DNA from: Tetragonia tetragonoides
Lineage: Eukaryota > Streptophyta > Magnoliopsida > Caryophyllales > Aizoaceae
Direction of reading: 5' to 3'
Assembly (NCBI GenBank): GCA_038025085.1
Contig: CM076153.1
Span: 16,095,001-16,159,000 of the forward strand
DNA length: 64,000 nucleotides
Each line of letters starts with the position of its first letter. Positions within the stretch are counted from its first letter, which is position 1. The position numbers and the translations under genes were made by a program. Below, in pieces: positions 35,879 to 45,889 of this stretch. Under the pieces are notes generated by a model. The model worked only from the letters and a program-made list of their open reading frames with translations, ran no database searches and was not told the DNA's origin.

Positions 35879-36515
35879 CAATTGGTCGAAAATAATCTCA
35901 ACTTGGTTTTCAATTTAAATTATGAAACACTCCCAGTTGAAAATTAGTTAAAAATAATCTCAACTTGCTAATATAATTGCCGGTGAGTCAAAGGTGAAAA
36001 TTGGAAATAACTGTCAGAGATAGAAGAATTCAAAGGAATTGGGTTTGCTTTTTTTTTTTTCTTGGAAATGATGAGTATTTCATTTTATATCCAAAGGACA
36101 CTAATGTAATATCCCGATTAAACTATACAAATTGACTTTGATTTTTCAATAAGCTGAGTTCAAGGAAATAGGGCTTAGGGTTTCGATGAGCAATTTTAAT
36201 TTGGAGGACCATGTTTTTGTTTTTTTAAACACGGAGGATCGGGCTTTACATAGTTTCTCAGCTTTCAATGGAAAATTTTTGAATTGGGCTGCTCAATAGT
36301 GATAAATTGTCATGTTCGAAGGAATTCTCTGTTGTTCTTACAAGAAAAATAGTGTTATTATTGATATAACATTATGATTAGAAGCAATGGTTAATTATTT
36401 TGACTATTGAATAGAGGGGGTGGATTTTGAAATTTAAACAATTAGGACTCGTATACTTACTATCAATAAAATGTAATGCAATGCAGTTAATTTATAAATT
36501 TAAACAATTTATAGA

Positions 36516-36856
36516 GGCTATGTTTGGCAAAATTAGTTGTAGCTGTAGCTGTCAAATGTATATAAAAAAAGAAATGTGTAGGAAATTGCTATAAAATGCT
36601 AATAAACTAGTTGTAGCTGTAGCTGCAAGTGAAAGCTTGCAGGGATAGCTTTCACAAAATTAGTTGTAGGGAGTTGTAGATGTAGCTGCAAATTGAAAAT
36701 CATATGGCAAACTGTTTGGTAGTAGAGAGTAAAAAAGACTAGCTGCAAGCTTCAAACTATAGCTTTTTTTTTTGAAAAGCTAGTTTTCGTGCCAAACATA
36801 GCCAGAGTATTGATTTTCGTGCCAAACATAGCCAGAGTATTGATTTTCATGCCATA
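36516..36856. mobile_element. MITE with GGCTATGTTTGGCA ends and a 30-bp end duplication
   Basis: The left end GGCTATGTTTGGCA is near 36516 and the right end TGCCAAACATAGCC finishes at 36803. The interior is built from GTTGTAGCTGTAGCTG-like repeats. The right-end 30-bp segment is tandemly repeated at 36781-36810 and 36811-36840, with a partial third copy after it. The target duplication is unclear. Confidence 0.6.
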
Positions 36857-37015
36857 CTTAACCTGGAGCCACCCCTCAAATTTGTACTTATCGCCACCCA
36901 TCTAATATTGGAGCCACCCTATACTTCACCTGGAACCATGCACCCCCTACTTCACCTGGAGCCACCCCTCAAATTTACTTGGTCCATAATGGACTAAATC
37001 CACACAATACATATT
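36845..37015. repeat. Minisatellite-bearing element, copy 2
   Basis: This segment is in reverse orientation relative to 22405-22870, with units such as CACCTGGAGCCACCCCTCAA and the flank CTTGGTCCATAATGGACTAA. Fewer units are present here. Confidence 0.7.
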
Positions 37016-37165
37016 GTATAGAAAAGAGATAGAGAGAGGAATTAAGCTAAGGAACAAAACAAGAATTATAATAGTAGAAGATCCAATTTGCTCCTATGCC
37101 ACGGCATTGAAAAATAGAAAGAGAGTTGTATAACTTGAATTGTTGGAAGAACAAACGTAATAGTT

Positions 37166-37400
37166 AGGTCCTGTTTTTTTCGTCGTTTTTATGCTGCATT
37201 CTGTTTCGGGTTGCACCGCACTGTAATTTCTGTTCCGTTCCGTTCCGTTCTGCACCGCACCGTAACTTCCGTTCCGTTCTGCACCGCACCGTAACTTCTG
37301 TTCCGTTTTGCACCATACAAGTTATGTTTATTATTCTATTTCGTCTCGCGTTGCAAATTCCATTTTGTTCCGTTCTGTTTCTCACTGTCCCGCATCATTC
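37166..37400. repeat. CCGTTCTGCACCGCACCGTA tandem repeat
   Basis: There are three to four imperfect units of about 28 bp with TTCCGTTCTGCACCGCACC. A diverged relative occurs near 44650-44770. The outer ends TAGGTCCTGTT and AACATGGC suggest a MITE framework, but this is weak. Confidence 0.55.
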
Positions 37401-37800
37401 GGTGAACATGGCATTAGAATTATTGGTGGAGCTGGAGCCGTGGAGATACTGACAATTGGGATTATGTATTTTTATTTCCCCATTTAAAGTTGGAAAGTAA
37501 AAAAAGACAAAAACATTGTCACTCTCAAGAATCAAATCAAATGAAACTGAACCAGTTGATAAACAAGATCATGCAACGCCACTGAAGCAATCATGTAGTA
37601 TATGACGTTAATCAACAAACAAATAAATAAAATACATATATGTGGCATTAAATTACAATACAACCAACATGCCGCTATATAAAACATCATTGGGCAAGCT
37701 AAAATAAATGGGGCCATCAATCGAAAACTAAAAATATGAAGGATAAAATTGCATAGAAAATATGTGGGGGATTTCTAGAATCTTTTCTACGTTGCATAGG

Positions 37801-37955
37801 TGAGTTAACAACACTAAAGAGGATTAAAGTTTGATTGAGTTTTAATTTAGAGGACTGAAGTTTGTTTTTTTAGATATAAAGGACTCTGTTAATGATTCCG
37901 TCCAATTCACATACTCCGTTAACTTTGTGAGGGGGTACCGTTGACGTGTCAGTTC
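37801..37955 (+). repeat. Left terminal inverted repeat of the MULE
   Basis: It matches the reverse complement of about 42515-42670 with scattered substitutions and small indels. Shared landmarks are AACAACACT, GACTCTGTTAATGATTCC, GTTAACTTTGTGAG and CGTGTCAG. Confidence 0.85.
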
Positions 37956-38248
37956 TTTTTGACACATTAACTATTTATTTTTATTTTTGTTTTCTAAGAG
38001 CTGGGGAACGGCATCGTATATCTTATGACTCTATTTTAAGAAATAAATTACCCGTTTTATTTTATGGCCCTTCACTCACCCCCACAACCCTACTCCATAA
38101 TTCCTTACCACTTCACCATTTTCTTTAACATCAAAGGTAGAGTTTTTTGGCGGGAAGCAACAGTGGTCCTCACCAAATATCTATTGCTTTCTATCCTCAC
38201 TGCAAACACATTTACTCTTTACCTTTGACATCAGAAGTATATAGGTAA

Positions 38249-38312
38249 GATTCTCTACCTCTTAAAATACTACTTTTTTTGTTATGGTATGGTTGAATAC
38301 CCTGGTAAGAAG
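38249..38312 (+). repeat. 64-bp direct repeat, left copy
   Basis: It is identical at 63 of 64 positions to 42011-42074. It belongs to the MULE interior and ends exactly where the LTR-A terminus TGTTGGGA starts. It is far too long to be a normal retrotransposon target duplication. Confidence 0.9.
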
Positions 38313-39029
38313 TGTTGGGAGTCCCTCATAATTGATGGGTTACAATAATAATAATATAACATAAAGAAAGAAAACACAAACTGGAGATCAGAGTAATTGT
38401 GAAAACTTACGCAAGAGAGTTACAATGTCTATTTGATTTCTTTATGGGGAATTAAATAGTGTAATTAGTGATATTACTACTAAACATGGGTAACATAAGG
38501 AGCTGCGTACATGAACCATTCTAGAGGCTTGAAGTTACATCTCTAGTTAATGGAAGAAACCTCCAAGTATTAAGTTATGAAACTCCTCTAAAAACACCTA
38601 TAAATAGAGGACTTGGAGAAGGCAAAGTCATTCAATTCAAGCAATCCACAAGTTGTGAAGTTTACCCACAACACAAGTGAGAGAAACCACTCATAGAGTG
38701 AGTGAGAGAGAGCCACTACGAAGTGAGATAATCTGAGTGTTCCACCATTTTGGTGAGATTATATACAACTGTAATCCATCCTTTTGTAGGTGAGGTCTTT
38801 GTTTGATATCCTCTAGTTCATACTAGAGACGACATCTTGTAATCCTACTATTATAGTGGAAGTTTTAGCGGACCAAAGGTCCCGTGGTTTTTCCCTTCGA
38901 CTTGGAGGGTTTTCCATGTAAAAATTCTGGTGTCCTCATCTATTATTTTCCCGCATATTTTATTTAGCCCATTATAATCATACAAAGAGGGAAAACATTA
39001 TTCCGCAATTATCCGCATTTTTCCCAACA
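38313..39029 (+). repeat. LTR type A
   Basis: The LTR is 717 bp with perfect 8-bp inverted termini TGTTGGGA and TCCCAACA. TATAAATA lies near 38599. A partial second copy (39240-39765) is part of the tandem duplication. Confidence 0.85.
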
Positions 39030-39975
39030 CGGGAAGAATTCTCACTCCAACAAATTTAGTAATTTTCCCACCACACGGATCCTACAACCATAGCTCTAAT
39101 ATCACTATTAGAGTAGTTATGGCTCCGGAGATTAAGTATAACTACTTGACCGAGACAGATCCCAAGAAGTTGTTGGATAAGCTCCAGAGTGTATAGGCAT
39201 CAAAGTCGTTGACTAATAAGCTTTGTTTGAGATATGAGTTGCGTACATGAACCATTCTAGAGGCTTGAAGTTACATCTCTAGTTAATGGAAGAAACCTCC
39301 AAGTATTAAGTTATGAAACTCCTCTAAAAACACCTATAAATAGAGGACTTGGAGAAGGCAAAGTCATTCAATTCAAGCAATCCACAAGTTGTGAAGTTTA
39401 CCCACAACACAAGTGAGAGAAACCACTCATAGAGTGAGTGAGAGAGAGCCACTACGAAGTGAGATAATCTGAGTGTTCCACCATTTTGGTGAGATTATAT
39501 ACAACTGTAATCCATCCTTTTGTAGGTGAGGTCTTTGTTTGATATCCTCTAGTTCATACTAGAGACGACATCTTGTAATCCTACTATTATAGTGGAAGTT
39601 TTAGCGGACCAAAGGTCCCGTGGTTTTTCCCTTCGACTTGGAGGGTTTTCCATGTAAAAATTCTGGTGTCCTCATCTATTATTTTCCCGCATATTTTATT
39701 TAGCCCATTATAATCATACAAAGAGGGAAAACATTATTCCGCAATTATCCGCATTTTTCCCAACACGGGAAGAATTCTCACTCCAACAAATTTAGTAATT
39801 TTCCCACCACACGGATCCTACAACCATAGCTCTAATATCACTATTAGAGTAGTTATGGCTCCGGAGATTAAGTATAACTACTTGACCGAGACAGATCCCA
39901 AGAAGTTGTTGGATAAGCTCCAGAGTGTATAGGCATCAAAGTCGTTGACTAATAAGCTTTGTTTGAGATATGAGT
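38504..39975 (+). repeat. Exact 736-bp tandem duplication
   Basis: Unit 1 is 38504-39239 and unit 2 is 39240-39975. By eye they are identical, including a TAG stop in gag. The junction lies at a shared GAG(C/T)TGCGTAC. This is either a very recent duplication or an assembly artefact. Confidence 0.9.
39030..39103 (-). repeat. Inverted leader with inverted primer-binding site
   Basis: The sequence is the reverse complement of the leader at about 41530-41603, including an inverted and mutated primer site (AGCTCTAATATCA). An element with the primer site in this orientation could not start normal minus-strand synthesis. The copy at about 39766-39839 is identical. Confidence 0.85.
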
Positions 39976-40825
39976 TGTGCCAGCTGAAGATGGAACATGG
40001 TACAGTGTTACAGGACCACATTAATGGTTTCAACCAGCTAGTGTGCCAGTTGCGAAACGTAGATGAGAAGATCTCCGATCAAGAGGAGTCATTGTTGTTG
40101 TTGGCTTCACTACCTAAGTCCTACAGGCCTATTGTGCAGACATTACTTGTAGGGAGGACAAAGATTACGCTAGATGAAGTTATGACAGTGTTGAGAGAGA
40201 ATGACCGGATGATGCTCCAGGTTGATGGTGTATCCCTAGGAGATGGAGGAGATCGAGTACTAGCTGTGGAGGAGTCGGGCCGAGGGAGGAGTCGATTTAA
40301 GAAAGAAGGTGGTCCAAGGGAGAGATCAAAATCGCGGTCGCACCGAGATTTCGGTAATGTGGAGTGCTATTACTGTGGGGAGAAGGGTCATATACAATCT
40401 ATGTGTTCGCAAATGAGGGAGGACCTAAAGAAGTTAAAACAAATGCGAGTGAAGGATGATGACAATTCCCAAACCAAGTTGGTCAAAGGTGTGGATGATG
40501 ATTACGTGTACTTAGCAACGAGTGATGAGGTTGCTAAAAAGGAGTGGGTGATGGATTCCGCTGCCTCGATGCACATATGTCGAGACCAAGCTATGTTTGA
40601 CACGTTGAAGACCAATGGAGAGTTTACCAATTTCAAGATGGCTAATGGTGAGAGGATGAAGGTGTAATACAAACTCTTCAAAATGTGAGGTATGTGCCTT
40701 CTTGCGGTGCTAATATAATTTCGTTGGGAGAGATGACATCGCAAGGATACAAGTTTGTAGGCACAAAAATGAGGTGCAAGGTGTTCAAGGGGAAACCGCT
40801 TGGTTATGCGAGGGCAGAAAAATGA
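39840..40825 (+). pseudogene. copia gag and start of protease, truncated
   Basis: Gag sequence starts at MAPEIKYNY, hits TAG, and stays open from 39945 to 40667. The CCHC knuckle is CYYCGEKGHIQSMC and the protease motif is WVMDSAAS, in place of the more usual DSG/DTG-type site. After 40667 a frameshift leads into RYVPSCGANI and then a stop. Integrase, RT and RNase H are deleted before the purine tract at about 40935-40945. Confidence 0.85.
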
Positions 40826-40945
40826 GAAAAATATTTGCTACCTTGAAGGGGGAGGCCATGAAAAAAAGGTGCACTGAAGGAAATAAAAAGTAGGTGAGAT
40901 TTTCCGATACGGTGGAATTTTGGAAATTTTAATTAAGGGAGGATT

Positions 40946-41528
40946 TGTTCGGAATTAATTAGAATTTCCAAATAAACAAATAAAGAGAAAAAAAATAAGA
41001 AAAGAAATAGAAGTGAAAGTGACGTTGAATGGTGCTAGTAAACACCATTTAACTTCATTGATGGGAAATAAATAAAGTAGCATGAAACTACTTTGTTAAA
41101 TAATATTGAGATGTAACCTTCAAGCACTAAATGGAGGAGGCTAGAATTATGTAGAGAAACTCAAGAGTTTCACTTCTCCATCTATAAATAGAGGTGTGCT
41201 AGAAGGAGATAGTAGATCATCCAATGCACAAGAAGTTTGAGATAAACACAAGTGTGAGTGTATTGTGTTGTTGAGAGTTTGGTATTACTATCCTTGTAAC
41301 TCTTGAGTGACGGACTCGGGTTTGTAGGGTGGTATACAAAGTGAGGGAGGGTTTCCAAGTTTCCAACAAAACTTGTAATCTTATTTGAGATAGTGAATAT
41401 TGTTAATGTTTCCGTGGACGTAGGCCAGATGGGCTGAACCACGTAAATCTTGCGTGTCTCCTATTTTACATTTGGTGTTTGTGTTTCCATTTTTTATCCT
41501 TTGTGTGTGTGAGTGATTTTTCCCAATA
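40946..41528 (+). repeat. LTR type B
   Basis: The LTR is 583 bp, starting TGTTCGGAA after the purine tract AAGGGAGGATT and ending CCCAATA, just before a primer site. It therefore acts as the 3' LTR of the left unit and the 5' LTR of the right unit. TATAAATA lies at 41183-41190. Confidence 0.8.
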
Positions 41529-41529
41529 A

Positions 41530-41541
41530 TGGTATCAGAGC
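41530..41541 (+). promoter_or_regulatory. Primer-binding site for initiator tRNA-Met
   Basis: TGGTATCAGAGC is the standard complement of the 3' end of plant initiator tRNA-Met and starts one to two bases after LTR type B. Confidence 0.9.
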
Positions 41542-41613
41542 TTTGGTTGTAGGATCCGTGTGGTGGGAAAATTACTAAATTTGTTGGAGTGAGAATTCTT
41601 CCTTGCAAAGAAA

Positions 41614-42010
41614 ATGTCTGGGAGTGTGCCAAAATTTGATATTCCTTTGTTTGATGGGAAAATCAATTTTACTGTATGGAAAAGTACTGTTGAGGATTTG
41701 TTAGTTCAACAGAATTTAGATGCGGCTTTAGATGCAGAGAAGCCTACTGATGTGACCGATGCTGAGTGGACATCGAAAAAGAAAAAAGTTGTCAGCACTA
41801 TTAGATTAGTTATGGCTCCGGAGATTAAGTATAACTACTTGACCGAGACAGATCCAAAGAAGTTGTTGGATAAGCTCCAGAGTGTATATGCATCAAAGTC
41901 GTTGACTAATAAGCTTTGTTTGAAATATGAGTTGTACCAGCTGAATATGGAACATGGTACAGTGTTACAGGACCACATTAATGATTTCAACCAACTAGTG
42001 TGCCAGTTGC
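41614..42010 (+). pseudogene. copia gag N-terminal fragment
   Basis: The ATG begins MSGSVPKFDIPLFDG, a typical copia gag start, and stays in frame to DFNQLVCQLR. At 42011 the sequence switches abruptly to the right 64-bp repeat. No later domains are present. Confidence 0.9.
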
Positions 42011-42074
42011 GATTCTCTACCTCTTAAAATACTACTTTTTTTGTTATGGTATGGTTGAATACCCTGGTGAGAAG
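42011..42074 (+). repeat. 64-bp direct repeat, right copy
   Basis: It follows directly on the truncated gag frame and then continues into MULE interior sequence. It differs from the left copy only by a G for A in the last few bases. Confidence 0.9.
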
Positions 42075-42514
42075 TTGGAGTTTAGTATAAAGAAAATGTA
42101 AAATTGGACTAAATTATGGGATTATTTGCTTTTTCCATGTAATTGCATGTCACTTAGTCTAATTTTCGTATTTACTTACTTGCATGTTGTAGATCTAAAA
42201 TTTAATCATAATTAGGGTTTTGATTTCATTGGGGTTTTACTTAAAAAAGTTGTATGTTTAGGAAATTTTTTATGACTTTGATGGGTTAGTGATACTATGT
42301 GCTAATGTCGGGCTTTAACTTTTTCTTTGTTAAGAGTCTCGAATTTTAAATCCCAACAGCTAGTTTGTATGTTGCAGACTTGCAGGTGTCTGATGCCAAC
42401 GTCCAATTTGTAATCCAATCACCCATTAAGTGGACGACACCGTTGGCAAGTGGCGGCAAAAGTGGGAAGTGAAATATTAAAAAAAAAAAAAGTGAGAAAA
42501 GGAGAAGAAAGTTA

Positions 42515-42670
42515 AAGAAACTGACACGTTACCGTACTCTCTCACAAAGTTAACGGGATCATGTGGATTGGATGGAATCATTAACAGAGTCCTCCAATTC
42601 CAAAAAAAATATTTCAGTCCTCTAAATCAAAACTCAAGCAAACTTTAGTCCTCTTCAGTGTTGTTAACTC
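42515..42670 (-). repeat. Right terminal inverted repeat of the MULE
   Basis: This is the reverse-complement partner of 37801-37955, adjacent to the right 9-bp target duplication. Confidence 0.85.
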
Positions 42671-42746
42671 TTGCATAGGGTCTTCGAGTTATACTTATTG
42701 CTTTATCCAATTGTGGTGGGAAAAGTTCAATTCACTTTTTGTTGAG

Positions 42747-42919
42747 TTGGGATCCTCTCCATTTGCCAAAAGAAATGGAGGCCTCCATTTACTAAATGAA
42801 GGACGAGATCTCTATCTAACCAACTTTTGAATTAAATAATTTCAAAGAAACAAAATGAGAGAATGAGATCCAACCGTCTATTTAGAAAATGGAGAGAAAA
42901 GAAATGGAGAGGATCTCAA
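42747..42919. mobile_element. Short MITE with GATCCTCTCCATTT ends
   Basis: The left end TTGGGATCCTCTCCATTT and the right end AAATGGAGAGGATCTCAA are inverted repeats with one mismatch. It lies directly beside the MULE. Confidence 0.7.
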
Positions 42920-44034
42920 TACCTTTTTGCTAGTTTCACCTTGCATCATGCTTCCTTCAATTCCGGGTGTCGTTGTCGGCAATTTCTTGGCTACACTACA
43001 AGTCTACACTCACTTACGTTTCTAAATGACTAAATGAAGTAGAAAGTTTATTGCAACGAAGTCGTAGAATAATAATTAATATTACTACATTTTAATGAAA
43101 AAATTATAATAATAAAAAAAAAAAGTAAGTCTTGTGTAAGACCAACTCACACAAATGTAGGAGTGTTTATTAAGAAATGTAGGGGTCACTTATTATGAGC
43201 ACTGACCCTTATTTCACTAAAAAGTAACCCCGTCTCACCAAAAGTTATAAAAAGACCGTCTAAAACAAATTTTTGTGTAAAAAATTAATTACTTTTTTTT
43301 GTAAAAAAAAAAGGGTAGATGAGTGTAGTGGAGACAAGTTAGCTACATTTAGATGTAGACGAGAACCCTTGTTGTTACTTAGGCTAACTAATAATGTCGA
43401 TATGGACTTACCTATATATAGACATTGAGAAAATTATTTTTGGTGGTTAACAACACGTTTATCATCTTGGTACTATATTATCATACTAGATATGAAGCCC
43501 GTGCGTTGCACGGTTTAGGTGTTAATATTTTAAAATAAATATAGGTGTTAATATTTTAAAATAAATAGACTCATATGATGCATTTTAGTAAATTTGCTTC
43601 ACTTCGCTAGTTTGGATTCGTGTTAGACATGAAGGTAATCTTGTGCATTGCAATATTTAGTGAAAAGTTTAAATTCAATATTTTAAGTCATATGCATATA
43701 TGCACCAATAGAAAAAATTAATAAAAAATCGTTACAATCTCTTTGTTTTTCTTAAATATTTGTCATTATTTTTTTAAAACTTTTTAAGTTGTTTTTTTCT
43801 CGTACGTGATCCTATATAGGCTATGAAACTTTGTTAAAACACTTAAACTTATAAGTCAAGCTCTTTTATCGTCATAAACTTTAGTTATTTGTAAAGTTTA
43901 CATGTTCGTTTATGTGGTTATATGTTTCTGGCCGGAGGTTAAGTAGTTCTTCAAATTTTTGAAAATAATTTGTCTAAATGAGATAAATTATATGCTACTT
44001 TGTATATTAGTTTTATACTTGTATATAAGAATTA

Positions 44035-44276
44035 GGATGCGTTTGTTATAGCTTACACGGTCAATTCAACTCACTTCAGTTCAGATGTCAATCCAGTGAT
44101 TTCAAACTCAGTTAAATGATGTTCAATTCAGTTCAGTGGTGCTGAGTTTAGAAACATACTTATTATATCACATATGAAGTTGTGTTCAATTTAGTTCATT
44201 TGTGGCCAGTTCAGTTTAGTGATGTTGAACTCAGTTCAATTCAGTTTTGGTAAGTTTAGCTCTAACAAATGCACCC
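44035..44276. mobile_element. Tourist-like MITE
   Basis: The ends GGATGCGTTTGTTATAGCT and, in reverse complement, GGGTGCATTTGTTAGAGCT are flanked by TTA at 44032-44034 and 44277-44279. GTTCAATTCAGTT-like repeats fill the interior. Confidence 0.75.
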
Positions 44277-44293
44277 TTAGTGTTGTATAATAA

Positions 44294-44599
44294 GGCTTCG
44301 TTTGATTCATCTGGATAAAACTGATCTGAAGTGAACTAAACTAAACTGAATTGAATTGAACTGAACTGAATTGATTTTTAAACTTAACCGTTAACCATTT
44401 CAAATTCGTCCAAACATAGCCAATATTGGACTCATTTGAAAGTATGTTTTGAGATCTTTCCGATGACATAATTATCATCATGAAATTATTTCGGAATAAA
44501 AAGTTATATGAGTTATAAAGTTACACATGAACTGAACTTAACTGAACTGGACTAAACTGCACTGAATTTAAGTAAAATTAAGGTGAATCAAAAGGAGCC
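44294..44599. mobile_element. Tourist-type MITE, copy 2
   Basis: This is a homologue of 4684-4975 with ends GGCTTCGTTTGATTCATC and GGTGAATCAAAAGGAGCC, flanked by TAA at 44291-44293 and 44600-44602. It lies only 15 bp from the preceding MITE. Confidence 0.9.
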
Positions 44600-45889
44600 T
44601 AAGTTAATCTTAATCGTTACTTGCCAATCTGCACTGCCTCTCATTTTGTATTTTATTTTTTCACATCCGGTGTCCATTATGTCATTTTGTTTCGTTATCT
44701 TTTGTGCCATTTTATTCTGTTTCGTTCCACTCTGTTTTACACCATTTCGTTGAAAAGAACATGACCTTAGGGTTTGTTCTTTTCACCTAAAAAACTACAA
44801 AATACCTGATATAACAACTAAATAACACCAGAAAATACCTCCTTAATTTTATGACTTATAATTATAACTTATTCTTTTCACCTGATATTATATCTTAATT
44901 ATTTTTTTGTTATTTATTTAGCTTAGTAGCTTGCATAGGTGGCAATTTTAATTTTAATTTTAGATGATTCGATAAGGTGGACGCATCCGATGCGTTCACA
45001 AAATACCTCCTTTATATATATAGTAGTCGTATGTTCGTGTGTTATACAATTTGTGGTCAATTTATCATGTTAATTAATCGTTCCGATCGAAAATCATAAG
45101 TATACCTATCACTTATGAAAAATTATATAGCAATATATGATTAAGCATTAATATAATACAATCGTTCTAATATCATTAATGTCATATAATATGATTATTA
45201 TTTTGCATTATATATTTGTAATTTTTTACAAATATTCTAATTTTATTTCAACTAATTTTATTTTTGTAATTTTTTACCATAAAAACTAAAATTACCTTTT
45301 AAATGAACATAAAAATTAATTTTTAATATCCATTGGTTGATTATTTAATTGCCCATTGTTGATTGTCTATATTAAAATGCAAATTCATAAGCCAAAACTT
45401 AAAATTTAAGAAATAACATCTCAAACTTTTTGTTTATCACGTTTTTTATCTTTCTTTTTTTGGGGGGGGGTGTTGAATGATGGTGTCATGTGATTCAACA
45501 TCTTCAAAAGAATATCTTATTTGATATTTTTGTAGGGGTAGACGGGTAATAGATGTTGTTTCACCTATCATTAAAATTAAATATATTTTATTAGTAAAAT
45601 TGACAAATCCCTCTTAAACATGATTAAAACTTAACATAAAGCTTTCTTATCTTTCTTGTTATTTTCATTGGTCTAGAATGGGTGGGGTGGGGGGTTGTTT
45701 TTTCTTTACGTTTTGAATGCGCTTTTTCTTCCATTAATGTATTAGCTTAATTATTATAGAGAACATGACCATGGAAATATAGTTTCCTATTGAGTATTTT
45801 GAGACAAACAATGTCGTACCTATATTTTTGTCTTATGTTTTTTATAATTGAAATTTAACTTTAAAAAAATTATTTAATTTTAGGATTTC

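Larger units (their letters stand above)
34293..37791. other. Intergenic region with SINE, hairpin and MITEs
   Basis: No gene is supported. The stretch holds a SINE at about 35660-35780, a perfect short hairpin (35823-35878), a MITE at 36516-36803, the second minisatellite element (about 36845-37015) and a CCGTTCTGCACCGCACCGTA tandem repeat (37166-37400). TTGTTTGGTTGA near 34420 and TCAACCAAACAA near 34537 may be the ends of another MITE. Confidence 0.55.
38313..42010 (+). mobile_element. Chimeric, rearranged copia remnant nested in the MULE
   Basis: The order is: LTR type A (38313-39029), inverted leader with inverted primer site (39030-39103), gag fragment, exact 736-bp tandem repeat of part of this (39240-39975), gag plus protease start, deletion of integrase/RT/RNase H, purine tract, a different LTR type B (40946-41528), normal primer site, and a second truncated gag ending at 42010. 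The two LTR types are not alignable by eye apart from their TATAAATAGAGG boxes, yet both gag segments are nearly the same family. It is a product of recombination and is non-coding for mobility. Confidence 0.85.
37801..42670. mobile_element. Non-autonomous Mutator-like element (MULE)
   Basis: Terminal inverted repeats of about 155 bp start TGAGTTAACAACACT at 37801 and, in reverse complement, GAGTTAACAACACTG ending at 42670. The exact 9-bp duplication TTGCATAGG lies at 37792-37800 and 42671-42679, the MULE hallmark. No transposase is seen. Without the nested copia remnant the element would be about 1.1 kb. Its interior has a leader-like segment ending in AG/GTAAGA near 38243 and an acceptor-like TTGCAG near 42378, reminiscent of a captured gene fragment. 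I could not identify the source gene. Confidence 0.85.

Noticed and set aside
43496..43520. CCCGTGCGTTGCACGG palindrome as a regulatory operator
   Set aside because: This motif recurs widely in plant intergenic DNA as part of a repeat, and no gene is near enough to support a regulatory role.
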